This document shows, piece by piece, positions 29,301 through 38,033 of a stretch of DNA of 57,271 nt. Positions within the stretch are counted from its first letter, which is position 1. Every line of letters starts with the position of its first letter. Source of the DNA: Lysobacterales bacterium (lineage in GTDB: Bacteria; Pseudomonadota; Gammaproteobacteria; Xanthomonadales; SZUA-5); NCBI GenBank assembly GCA_022844165.1, contig JALHMH010000030.1, forward strand, positions 1-57,271, written 5' to 3'. A program made the translations under genes and the position numbers. Under the pieces are notes generated by a model. The model was not told where the DNA came from and did no database searches. It saw only the letters and a list, made by a program, of their open reading frames with translations.

Positions 29301-32300
29301 CATTCATTGGCCGCGGCGGCATCTACTTCGCGCTGCTCGACGGCACGACGTCGACGCGCGTGCCCAAGATCACCAACGGCGAGTTCTCGCCGGTGATCGA
29401 ACTTGGCATCGGTCTTGCGGTCGGCGTGGGCACCGATCAGGTGATCGGTCCGCTGTCGATAGGCGCGTACATCCAGGTCGAGGCGGTGTTCCTCGGCGTG
29501 CTGGGGTGGTTCAACCCCAGAAACCACGATCAGTCCAAGGCGATTTACTTCTGGTGCCAGGCCACCGCCGCGATCGTCGGCAAGGTGTACGGCACGGTCG
29601 ATTTCAAAATCATCTCCGTGTCGATCACGCTGATGGTGGAGGCCGAGGCGCAGGTCACCTACGAGGTGTATCGGCCGGCGGTGTTCTTGCTTGCCGTGCG
29701 CGTGCGCGCTGAAGCCAAAATCAAGATTCTCTTTATCAAAATCAGCTTCTCGTTCTCGATTGGCCTCAGTTTCTCGTTCACCGTAGGCAGCGTGCAGCAA
29801 ACGCCGTGGACGATCGCCAGCGATGGCGGATCGGTCAACGCGCGCCTTGCGGGCCGGAGCTTGCCGGCGCTGGCGCGGCAACCGGCCATGCGCGCCTTCC
29901 ACCAGCAGCGGGCGCACTTGCGCGCACTGCATGCGCGGCGTCGCCTGGCGATGCTGACGTCGGTTGCGCAGGCGCCGTATCTGCTGGAGTTCGATCCCGA
30001 TCGCGTGGTGCTGCCGGGCGGCAAATCGACACTGTCGTTGCATGCGCTGCCGGCTTTCAGCATCGATGCGATGCCCTACTCGTGGTCTGGCAGCGCGCCG
30101 ACCAATGGCAACCCGCAGTATCGCTGCGCCATGGTGTTGACCGCCGACGACGGCGTGCCCGTGGACGCAACAACGCCCACGCAGCGTCGCCAGCGCAGCG
30201 CGGCGCTCTCGTTGCAAGCGCAGAACGACAACGACCTGCCCGCCGACCGCTTGTGCCAGGCGCTGTTGCGCTGGGCGATCTCTGCTGTCGTATCGCCAGC
30301 CTCGCCGGATCCAACGCTGATCACCAACGGACAATTGCAGTTGCTGGCCACACAATTGCAATGGCCGGAAGCCGCCGATCAGAGTTTTTCGCTGGACAAC
30401 CTCAAGCGCTTCTTTGCCCACAACCTGAGCTTCGAAATCGCGGGCGATCCGGGCGCCACGCAGGTCAAGGGCGGCATGCTGGTGCCGATGCCGCCACTGC
30501 TGACGCTGGGGTTCGGCCCCACCGGCCAGACGCCGTCGTCCAACAATTTCGCACAAGTCAACAAGGTCGGCTCGCTCTACGAATGGGGCGTGAAGCAGTA
30601 CGTGGCGACCTTCGTGACACGAGCACCTGCCGCAGGCGACAAGCCACACGACGATCCGACGAAATACGAGTCGTTGGCCAGTTTCGTTTTCCGCGATTAC
30701 ATGCTGATGTTGACGCGCACGCTGGTGGAAGCCGCGCAATCGCAGCTCGACAAGGCCAGCATCACACTGACGGCGCCCGCCAGCCTGAGCCAGATCGCCG
30801 CGATGTTTCCGACCACGACGCTCGACTACATCGTGCAACCGGGCGACACCGTTGCCAACGCCGCCGCTACGCTCGGCCTGGGTGTGGTCGAGTTGGAGGC
30901 GCTGAATCCTGGATTCGCCGCAGCCCTGGCTGCGGCAACGCCGGGCGATCCGATTGCCGTCGTACTCGGCGTCGCACCCGCGCTGGTTGCCGTGGATAAC
31001 CCGAGCGCCACGCTGACGCCCGGCGTGTACCCACTGGGATCGGTGCCGGCATCGATTCGATCTGGCGACACCTTGAGCGCCATCGCGACGCGCTTTGGTG
31101 TTGCTGCTGGCGCGTTGGGATTGCTCGACGTCGACAGCGGCGCGGCCGCGATTCTGCAATCCGGCGCCACGCTCGCCACGCCGGTGTTCAAGTACATTCC
31201 GACAACCGCGATGACTACAGTGCAGGTCGCCGCGCGATTCTTCGCGCGCCTGGCGCTGCCAGCGATTCCGGAGCAGCCCTGGTTCTCGGAGACCATCGCC
31301 AACTGGAATGCCGCCACGCTGCAAGGCGTGAACAGCAACGGCGAGTTGCCCGCCGGCACGTCGCTCATCGTGCCGGTCGCATTCAACGACAGCAACAGCT
31401 TGAACGGCACCGCGTACACGAGCGTTCCGGGCGATACGTTGATGCGCATCGGCAATCAATTGGCCCTGGCGCTGTGTTACGCAACCGGCACGTCGTTGCC
31501 GGATTGGGCCACGTTCCGCGATGCCGTGATCAGCAGCGGCGGCAGCTTCGCGTTGCCAGCGAGCCAGCTCAAACTGCAAGACGGCGAGACGCTCGCAGAA
31601 CTGGCACGCCGCGTGTTGCTCACCGACGCCAGCGGCACCCCGAACTGGCCGGAACTCGCGCCCTGGATTGCCAACGCGAAAATCCTGCAGCCGCTGGCGG
31701 TTCTGACCGTCGCCGCGGCGCGCGTCGACACCCACACATACACGACGTTCTCGGCCATGGCCGATGCCTTCGACTTGCCGCTGCTCGCCATCGGCACGGC
31801 GCTGGCCTCGGCACCGGATTTGATCGCCGCAAGCGCCAACACACCGCAAAGCGTGACCATCGCGCACCTGCCGGTGCAGGTAATCGATACCCTGGTCGAC
31901 AGCAGTATTGCCGAGCACTTACCCGATATCGTCGGGCGCGCCTCGCGACAGTTGCTGGCCGGTATGCGCATTCCGAGTCCGCAGTACGATGGCAACGGGA
32001 CGGCCTCGGCCAGCGGTCCGCTCGGCAGCCTGTTGACGCTGACCGGACAGCAGTTCCCGTCGGTGGCGCCTTCGAGTCAACCCGATGCACCCGGGCTGGA
32101 GATGAAGCTCACGGTGAATGCGGATGCGCAGTTCATCACGCTGGTGTCGTCCGGCACCACCGCGCCTGGGCACGCGGCGAATGCGACGCGCAACCCGGGA
32201 CTGCTGTCGGAGCGTGCATTGGGACTGGTCTACTTCGGCGATCCGGTGCCGGAATTGGATTTCTTGTACAGCGCCAGCGACCTTGCATCCCGTTACCCGG

Positions 32301-35300
32301 CCGCCAGTTTTGCGCTGGCGCCGATTGTTCAGCCGGAAGCTTTGCCACTGGCCAGCTTCTCGCCGGTGCGCTATGGACTCGATCACGAGATCCCGCTGCA
32401 AACGCCGATACAACTGGCCATTCCCGGCAGCGCCAACGCGCCCAACAGCGCGCCGAGCGCATGGCGCTTCCCCGAGTCCTTGCGCGCGCTGGCACTCGCG
32501 CGCAGCACCGAGCTTTTCGAGATCGAGCTTTCGCCGCCACGCGGCTCGGCCAGCGACGAAGCGACGATGGTCACTGCATCGACTTTCGGCGCGCTGGTCA
32601 ATTTCAAGATCCGCAGGACCGATGGACCCACCACTTACGAACTGATCGGCGCCAATGGCGATGATCGCCAAGTGCTTCTGGACATTTTCCAGTCGCTGGG
32701 CGTCGACGGCCCGGCCAACGCCTACCTGTTGCTCGCGCCCAGCGTGCAAGCAGGCGACCGCGGCGGTTTGGGCGTACTCAATCCCGCCACCGCGTTCCTG
32801 CTGCGGACGAACTTGTCGGTGGCATCGGTGCCGGAAACAGTCGATAGCGCCGGTCTTCGCGCGGAAGCCGCCGATCCTATCGTCGATGGCGCCACGCTGG
32901 CGCAAGCGGTGCGCTTTGCGCTGCTGCTATGGGAAGGCAGCACCGTCGGCGGCACCGGGTACTTCCTGCAGTTGATCGGCGCCGACGGCCAGGGACTGCC
33001 GGGCAGTGCTTTCGACCAGGACGGTACAACGCAGTTGTCGCTGCTGGTCATCGCCGCGTCGCAGCAACAGCCGGCGCCGGGCGGGCGCGGCTTGCTGCCG
33101 TTCAACAACTGTGCGCTGATCGCGAGCGCCATCGATGCCTCGGCCAGTCAACTCAGCGTGGTCGACAGCAACGATGCGCTCGGCCGCCACATCGCCAACG
33201 TGGCGCCCGGCCACATCGGCTATCGATTCACGCTGCCCAACGCCAGCGCGAGCGCCAACGATAGCGCCGGAGATCCGCCCAACGTCCTCGAACTTTTCAA
33301 CCTGAGTGCCTGGCGCCTCAACGGCACCACGTTCTCCACCAGTGAAGCAGCACCGCCGTTGCAGCCGCTGGAAAAACCCGTCAGCACATGGCGCACTGCG
33401 CGGCTACATTCGCGGCTGCGCGCTCTGGGCCAAAAGCCGGTGCTCGAAGAAGCGCCTGCCGGCCCGTGGTACTACGAACAGGTGCTGCCGATTTTCCGCT
33501 TCGCGCCCGCCTCGAAGGCCGCCGGCGGCCCCGGCCTGCCGCCGCCGGAGAATGATCCTTACCGCGGCATCGGCGGCGCCACCGCGCTGCCCAGCGCATC
33601 CTTCGCAATGAGCTTTGCCGATGTACAGGGCAACGCCACGCAAGAGAACACGCCTCCCGGTCTGGCCCAGGTAGCCGTCGGCTATACCGATGCGTTGCGC
33701 CCGCCGCTCAGTTGGCCGGCCACGCGCATCGGCTACTCGGTGGTTGGTACCACCAGCGCACCTGGAATCGACATCGACGTTCGCGCGCAAGCGGCCGCCG
33801 TGCAAGCCAGCCTGACGCAACCCGAATCGCAAACACTGGCAACTGCCAATACGCAGGTCGGCGACCTCGATGCGGTGCACTACCAGCTGGCCCAGCCGGC
33901 GCTCGAGGTTTATGCGCTTACCTCGCTCGCACCCTCCGTGCCCGACGGCATCGCGCTTGATGGCGCGGGGCTACAGTTCTGGCAGTACATCGCCGGGCTG
34001 CGCATGTACTCGGCCGCCGCCGCGGCGCTGCGCGCGGTGCGACCCGCCGCGCTCGCACCCATCACGCTCGTCGAGATCGCGAACCAGTACGGCGTCAGCC
34101 TCGGCGCCATGGCGACGGTCAATGGCGGACTCAACGCTTTCGCGCTGCTCGGCTCGGCACCGGTGCCAATGCCCGCGTACGTGGGTTGGGCGCAGGGCGA
34201 CAGCATCGTCACCTTGCTCTTGCGCGCACCCAAAGGCGTGAACCTGTTGAGCGCCGTCGACGCCCTCAGCGATCCGCGCAATGCCGCCACGCTGCCGCTG
34301 GCGCCCGGCGTGCTCCTCGCCATCGACCCACGCAGTGCAACTGTGCCGGTCATCGTGCCGACGGCAACGCTGTCAGATATCGCGAACATCAGTCGTACGA
34401 CCGTCCAGCAACTGCTCATCGACAATGGCGATAACGCGACATTGTTCGCCGACGGCGCGCAGATCGAGCTGACCGACGCCACGATTACCATCGGCGAAGT
34501 CGTCCAGATTCGCGGCGTCGACGTCAAGGTACAAACGCCGAACCAGGTGGTCGCCGCCTTTGCCACCTTGGGCGAACACTTGAGCGTAGCCGAGCTGGCG
34601 CAAGCGATTGCCGATCAGCACGATTTGCTGGTGGCCGGCGCCACCTATAGCAACGCACATTACGAGGTGCCATCGCCAAGCGCCGACGATCCCTTCGAGA
34701 CCCTGGCCAACAACGGCTCCGGCGAAACGCTGGCGCGTCTGGCCGCGTTGAACACCGGCACGGCGTTGTTCGACGCCGGCGCCATGGTCTATGTGGGTGC
34801 TTATTCGACCGCGCCGATCCTGAGCCCCGACAACGAAGCCACGCTCGATCAGTTCGCCGCGCAGTACGGCATCAGTTCGGCCCTGTTGCTGGCCGAACTG
34901 GCGCGCGCGGCGCGACCGCTACCGGCGCAGTCGATATTCGAAGTGCCCGGCTTGATGCGCCCCGTCGATGCCAACGCGCTACGCGTGCCGGCGCATGTCG
35001 ATTCCTCGCAAACGCTGACCGAAAACCTGCGGCGCTTCGCCGCCAGCAGCGCCGCGCAATTCGTCGCCGACAATCTGACGATGCCGGGCCAGTTGATCGC
35101 CGGCCAGACGATCAAAGTCGAGTTCCAGGGCACGCCGTACCAAACCCAAACGCAGGCCGACGACCGTCTGCTCGATGTATTGCAGCGCCTGCAGCAACAG
35201 CAGTCGCAGATTGGCAGCGCCGACCTCGGCAACGCCATTGCCGATCAGTCCGGCCTGCTGCAGCCGGCGTTGGCGCAGTGGCTGCCCGCCCTGATCGCCG

Positions 35301-37984
35301 AGCAAAGTAGCTCGCTGTCCGGCAGCGCCGCACGTTATGGCTTGAGCGCCATCGAGTTCGCCAGCGCCAATCTCGGTGTCGATGCATTGATCGTGAGCAA
35401 CGTGCCGATCGCGTTGCCCAGCGCCAGCACCATCACCGTTGCCGCCGACAGCTTGAACGCCATCCTCGGTCGCTTGAATGTGCAGGACGCTGATCTGAGC
35501 CTGGAGACGCTCGTCGAGGCCATCGCCGATCTGCCGCTGCTGCGCGCCCAGGCGCTCGCCCTGTTGCCGCCACAGAGCTTGACCTTGACCGTGCCCTTGC
35601 CGGCCGCGTTCCAGGCGCCAGCACCCTTCTTTGCGCTGAGCGTTGCCCTGCGCATGCAACGTCCTGCGGCACTGATCGATCCCAACTTCGAGGCCACCGG
35701 CCCAGTCGCTCAGGTCAGCAGTGCGCTCAGCCCAATCAACACCGGCCAGCAAATTTTCGCCGGCGATCAGGGCGTGCTCGCGCTCTCGGCCGATATCCGC
35801 GCGCGTTTCCCGAACCTGCGCCTCGCCACCGGCAGCGTATCCGGCGAGAGCGGCCAGTTGTGGCTCGTGGATTTCGATCGTAATGGCATCCAATCGGTGT
35901 CCATCGCACCCGACGCACCGGGTCTGCACGGCGAGAAATGGCCGCGTTTCTTCGCACTACGGCCGCTCTACGGGAGTTTGATCAGCCGCCCAGGCATCGT
36001 GCTGCAAATCGTGCAGACCGACGGCACGCTGCAGCCTGCGCCGCAGCCCAGCGATTTTGTCGGCGTCGATGTGGAACTGTGGGCGTTGCAGTACCTGGCC
36101 GATCTCGATCGCGTGCTGAGCCCGCCGTTCTCCACCGCGCTCTATGGCAATGCCAGCGCGCAGCCTGCCATCACCCAAATGCTGGCCGCCAAACGCAAGC
36201 TCGCCCAGGGCCTGTTCGACGACAAAGGTCACGTCATCGCCGGCAGCGGCATCGCTGGCGCCTTGTGGCCGGTGCTCGCACTGCAGCAGGCGGTCGGCTC
36301 CGATGCGCTGGCAACCGCGCGCCAGAGCATCAGCGATGCACTCGGCATCTCGTTGGTCAGCGGCTACAGCACTGGCGCTTTGCTGCAATACGCCAGCAAC
36401 GTGCGCTCGGTGTGGCAAGCGCCATCGCCGCCGGCCCCGGCGCGCCTGTATGGCGCTGCCACCACGCCAAACGATCCGGGTAAACCGCCGTACAGTCTGA
36501 CCGCCGCCAAGACCGATCTCGCCACCGCGAACGGCCAGGTGAACTTCCTGCTCACCGTGTCCGATCCGCGCCAGCAGCGCAACATCGATCTCAATCTCGG
36601 TTACGACATCACTCACCTCGAATGCAATATTCGTCCAGTCGATGTCGACCCCAACACAAGCTACGATGCGTCCAACTGGCTGAACTTCGCGCCACCGCTG
36701 AGCGGCGCGGTGCTGCCCTCGGCCATCACCTTAGCGCTGGGTCAAACGTTGGCACCGCTGCCGCTGCGCACCTATCCGGCACTGCCATCGGTACGCTCAC
36801 AAAACGCGCAGCAAAGCGTGCAAGACGACGGCTCGCCGCCGGTGCTCGGCGATTTGGCGTTGTGGGACTACCAGATGTCCTACAGCCACGAACACGCAGC
36901 GCAGGACGAAGTCATCATCGGGATTCGATTCAATCAGCCGATCGTTCGCAGAAATGGCCGGTTTGCCGCTGCGCCAGATCTTGCGGCAGCGCTCGCCGTG
37001 TACGTGAGTGCCGCGCCGGCGTTGTTCTCGTTGATGTTGCCGCTGGGCGATGCCAAAGCCACGCCCGCAGCCCTGACAATCGCCGGCACCGCCGCCGGCA
37101 GTCTGGCGACGCTGTCGACGTCGGTCGCCGATGCCTGGTCGCAGCACTTTATGGGCAACGGCAACACGGCCAACGCGGCCGACACCGTCGACTCGATCTG
37201 GCTCAGCGCAAGCCTGAGTTACCAGAACGGCGACATCGCCGCCGTCACGTTGACCCGAATCGCCGACCCCGACGTACCAGACGGCGCGCCCGGCCCGGCC
37301 GGCCCGAATGGCGCGTGGCCGGATCTTGTGCTCACCGATCCGAATGGCAATGCCATCCCGCTCGGCAATGGCACGGGCGATGAGCTCACGCGAACCTATG
37401 TACTTCCCGACCCGCTGCCCGCACAGCCGTGGATCGAACTCAGCGTGACCTACACTAAGCTCAACATCGCCGCATACCAGAACGCCCGCGCGCAGTTGAG
37501 CGTCGTACGCAATCGCGAGCTGATTCCCGGTGCGCTGACGATGACCAGTTTCGTCTTCGCCTCCGCGCCAGTGCAAGCACCCGCCGCTGCGACACCGCTC
37601 AATCAGTGGTCGAGCACCGTCGACATCAGCGACGCCGGCGCCAGCCCCACCGCAGCCCTCGGCGCCGCACTGCAAACGATCTTCGTCGGCACACAACTGC
37701 CAGTGACGATCACCGTGTCGTATGGCTATGAGCTAACCCCGCCAAGCGGCGGCGCCTCCCGCGGGCTGACCACCTACCTGCCCGTATACCTCGTCCCCAA
37801 CCAGGTCTGGACCGAACAACTCGCCGCCGAACTCGCCAAACAAATGGACCAATGGCACAAAGACAACCTGCCCAATCCCAAAGGCGGCGAATGGAGCTTC
37901 GGCATCACCGCCCACTCCACCCTCGACCCCTCGGGAACGCTCGCGGTGCTGGATGTTGAGCGGATGCGGTATGGGTTGGGGTGA
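26315..37984 (+). CDS. Giant 3889-residue protein with LysM-like arrays
   Basis: One uninterrupted frame for a protein of about 400 kDa. Residues 1-1165 are beta-rich with long alternating patterns, ending in a hydrophobic strand series (ILFIKISFSFSIGLSFSF, near 1136-1155) and an Arg-rich helical linker (about 1178-1215). A first cluster of LysM-like modules spans about 1500-1850 (YIVQPGDTVANAAATLGLG at ~1505, IRSGDTLSAIATRFGV at ~1581, SVPGDTLMRIGNQL at ~1702). A central beta domain region follows. A second, more diverged cluster lies at about 2580-3050 (TLVEIANQYGVSLGAMATVN). The last ~500 residues look like Ig-type sandwiches. No signal peptide, sortase motif or membrane span is evident. 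It starts 27 bp after the MBL gene with AAGGA upstream. The N-terminal part may relate to DUF6603 (unverified). I infer a scaffold or surface-binding giant. Confidence 0.85.
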   Translation: MSLSDIYAAISNAIVDQRIDLANLAEQPRQPDLFAGLRTVLGLFQLSSRFPLTDVVLDPLTDRIHLRGSGSFAPIGVANAIEASLTITMPGSDPLFALELRFASAETSLASLVSTFPPFSVFDADRGTVAQQASFLFGVSVGSMLLSGANDGVEALSLSGTLADSEATIQRFSYLLNGWPLAVRGSLVLPASASDIAQLDLRAVDPSKEIRFFSNVLTRVGFQLWSGPDPDAIGKVLGASSLNLIGDLKFDDTSEPATMWLPLAASDQLWRFIVEFPDGTVKIGKSVGALAGLLGLAPSDLSLPEGFEALDPFFLKEFELGLSAFDAPIPDRGAPVLDWQWKQDLAAPSLQSLGVTIGSTIRWPAPIPQVVITDVGMRWVVGSNDSAWFMSGALYGTIVIGDAEKLPNSVLLFSSDARAPIAVDAFALEVTAYVPNFIITAELKQNYALPIGKAFQHFFNADPNIDAELSLTTMSAMADFKSRTFNAEAEVQGNWPSIKINNVTLAMTDLRFTVDVSQSSFDATIDGEIELTTKTSPGPAIIHLGTEYSHASDGNNWSFNGSLAPYNALSVNDLVSNLLGVDPPAGIPQLVIDAMGFRYSTGTGAYSAYGTVSLTWRPTVLGDITIATSASATVNRDSKTAPITGSVSGDFSVNQLNLSLSADIGVANPTYTFKIQFGDPYIELISGWTQTTPKQRLLTAHLGGMTVGGVLEYLVNLAAPTIGYKLDPPWDVLNRIDLSNFELAANLDTSTLTLGYKTSIDLGVIKISNLGVSYTRGQGMSGVNLVLEGNFFGQDYTGPKALAWDVIKDPPPAVPGGGNGTLDIYYLGLGQRVRLTDLKPNSVRQLLDAMEKAMQPVSQDPNAKPAPPPINNGIEFNANSQWLIGLDITVGGVARLGLIFNDPVIYGLSVSLGGPKSGSMSGLNFELLYKKISDNVGMFRIDLTLPVALRTINLGQVSITLGVIVVEIFTNGNFSVDLGFPWKRDFSRSFTLQYLPFIGRGGIYFALLDGTTSTRVPKITNGEFSPVIELGIGLAVGVGTDQVIGPLSIGAYIQVEAVFLGVLGWFNPRNHDQSKAIYFWCQATAAIVGKVYGTVDFKIISVSITLMVEAEAQVTYEVYRPAVFLLAVRVRAEAKIKILFIKISFSFSIGLSFSFTVGSVQQTPWTIASDGGSVNARLAGRSLPALARQPAMRAFHQQRAHLRALHARRRLAMLTSVAQAPYLLEFDPDRVVLPGGKSTLSLHALPAFSIDAMPYSWSGSAPTNGNPQYRCAMVLTADDGVPVDATTPTQRRQRSAALSLQAQNDNDLPADRLCQALLRWAISAVVSPASPDPTLITNGQLQLLATQLQWPEAADQSFSLDNLKRFFAHNLSFEIAGDPGATQVKGGMLVPMPPLLTLGFGPTGQTPSSNNFAQVNKVGSLYEWGVKQYVATFVTRAPAAGDKPHDDPTKYESLASFVFRDYMLMLTRTLVEAAQSQLDKASITLTAPASLSQIAAMFPTTTLDYIVQPGDTVANAAATLGLGVVELEALNPGFAAALAAATPGDPIAVVLGVAPALVAVDNPSATLTPGVYPLGSVPASIRSGDTLSAIATRFGVAAGALGLLDVDSGAAAILQSGATLATPVFKYIPTTAMTTVQVAARFFARLALPAIPEQPWFSETIANWNAATLQGVNSNGELPAGTSLIVPVAFNDSNSLNGTAYTSVPGDTLMRIGNQLALALCYATGTSLPDWATFRDAVISSGGSFALPASQLKLQDGETLAELARRVLLTDASGTPNWPELAPWIANAKILQPLAVLTVAAARVDTHTYTTFSAMADAFDLPLLAIGTALASAPDLIAASANTPQSVTIAHLPVQVIDTLVDSSIAEHLPDIVGRASRQLLAGMRIPSPQYDGNGTASASGPLGSLLTLTGQQFPSVAPSSQPDAPGLEMKLTVNADAQFITLVSSGTTAPGHAANATRNPGLLSERALGLVYFGDPVPELDFLYSASDLASRYPAASFALAPIVQPEALPLASFSPVRYGLDHEIPLQTPIQLAIPGSANAPNSAPSAWRFPESLRALALARSTELFEIELSPPRGSASDEATMVTASTFGALVNFKIRRTDGPTTYELIGANGDDRQVLLDIFQSLGVDGPANAYLLLAPSVQAGDRGGLGVLNPATAFLLRTNLSVASVPETVDSAGLRAEAADPIVDGATLAQAVRFALLLWEGSTVGGTGYFLQLIGADGQGLPGSAFDQDGTTQLSLLVIAASQQQPAPGGRGLLPFNNCALIASAIDASASQLSVVDSNDALGRHIANVAPGHIGYRFTLPNASASANDSAGDPPNVLELFNLSAWRLNGTTFSTSEAAPPLQPLEKPVSTWRTARLHSRLRALGQKPVLEEAPAGPWYYEQVLPIFRFAPASKAAGGPGLPPPENDPYRGIGGATALPSASFAMSFADVQGNATQENTPPGLAQVAVGYTDALRPPLSWPATRIGYSVVGTTSAPGIDIDVRAQAAAVQASLTQPESQTLATANTQVGDLDAVHYQLAQPALEVYALTSLAPSVPDGIALDGAGLQFWQYIAGLRMYSAAAAALRAVRPAALAPITLVEIANQYGVSLGAMATVNGGLNAFALLGSAPVPMPAYVGWAQGDSIVTLLLRAPKGVNLLSAVDALSDPRNAATLPLAPGVLLAIDPRSATVPVIVPTATLSDIANISRTTVQQLLIDNGDNATLFADGAQIELTDATITIGEVVQIRGVDVKVQTPNQVVAAFATLGEHLSVAELAQAIADQHDLLVAGATYSNAHYEVPSPSADDPFETLANNGSGETLARLAALNTGTALFDAGAMVYVGAYSTAPILSPDNEATLDQFAAQYGISSALLLAELARAARPLPAQSIFEVPGLMRPVDANALRVPAHVDSSQTLTENLRRFAASSAAQFVADNLTMPGQLIAGQTIKVEFQGTPYQTQTQADDRLLDVLQRLQQQQSQIGSADLGNAIADQSGLLQPALAQWLPALIAEQSSSLSGSAARYGLSAIEFASANLGVDALIVSNVPIALPSASTITVAADSLNAILGRLNVQDADLSLETLVEAIADLPLLRAQALALLPPQSLTLTVPLPAAFQAPAPFFALSVALRMQRPAALIDPNFEATGPVAQVSSALSPINTGQQIFAGDQGVLALSADIRARFPNLRLATGSVSGESGQLWLVDFDRNGIQSVSIAPDAPGLHGEKWPRFFALRPLYGSLISRPGIVLQIVQTDGTLQPAPQPSDFVGVDVELWALQYLADLDRVLSPPFSTALYGNASAQPAITQMLAAKRKLAQGLFDDKGHVIAGSGIAGALWPVLALQQAVGSDALATARQSISDALGISLVSGYSTGALLQYASNVRSVWQAPSPPAPARLYGAATTPNDPGKPPYSLTAAKTDLATANGQVNFLLTVSDPRQQRNIDLNLGYDITHLECNIRPVDVDPNTSYDASNWLNFAPPLSGAVLPSAITLALGQTLAPLPLRTYPALPSVRSQNAQQSVQDDGSPPVLGDLALWDYQMSYSHEHAAQDEVIIGIRFNQPIVRRNGRFAAAPDLAAALAVYVSAAPALFSLMLPLGDAKATPAALTIAGTAAGSLATLSTSVADAWSQHFMGNGNTANAADTVDSIWLSASLSYQNGDIAAVTLTRIADPDVPDGAPGPAGPNGAWPDLVLTDPNGNAIPLGNGTGDELTRTYVLPDPLPAQPWIELSVTYTKLNIAAYQNARAQLSVVRNRELIPGALTMTSFVFASAPVQAPAAATPLNQWSSTVDISDAGASPTAALGAALQTIFVGTQLPVTITVSYGYELTPPSGGASRGLTTYLPVYLVPNQVWTEQLAAELAKQMDQWHKDNLPNPKGGEWSFGITAHSTLDPSGTLAVLDVERMRYGLG
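30827..31870 (+). repeat. First LysM-like module cluster in the giant protein
   Basis: At least three recognisable modules carry the P-G-D-T-V/L or S-G-D-T-L turn followed by IAxRF-like helices and a Leu-x-x-x-N/D segment, starting near 30827, 31055 and 31415. A fourth weaker one starts near 31568 (LQDGETLAELARRV). Spacing is irregular because beta insertions separate the modules. Confidence 0.6.
34061..35460 (+). repeat. Second, diverged LysM-like cluster
   Basis: Repeated T-L-x-x-I/F-A-x-x-Y/x-G-V/I-S helices followed by a hydrophobic helix and a short strand appear near 34061, 34354, 34830, 34995 and 35299. The Gly-Asp turn is lost in most, so these may be degenerate LysM modules or a related repeat. 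Confidence 0.4.
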
Positions 37985-38033
37985 GCGGTCACGTTGACGA
38001 CTTTGAGCCATAGACACCAAACACGGCTAGCGC

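Noticed and set aside
29246..31918. 890-residue open frame on the minus strand
   Set aside because: It lies wholly antisense to the giant LysM-like gene, is extremely rich in Arg, Gln and Gly, and has no family-like motifs; long antisense frames are expected opposite Ala-rich high-GC genes.
26315..37984. Tc-toxin, RHS or CdiA-type exotoxin
   Set aside because: No YD repeats, no haemagglutinin-type signal or two-partner secretion domain and no toxin tip were seen.
18354..37984. Contractile injection system or prophage tail cluster
   Set aside because: LysM-like modules and giant size suggested it, but there is no sheath, tube, baseplate, AAA chaperone, portal, terminase or integrase.
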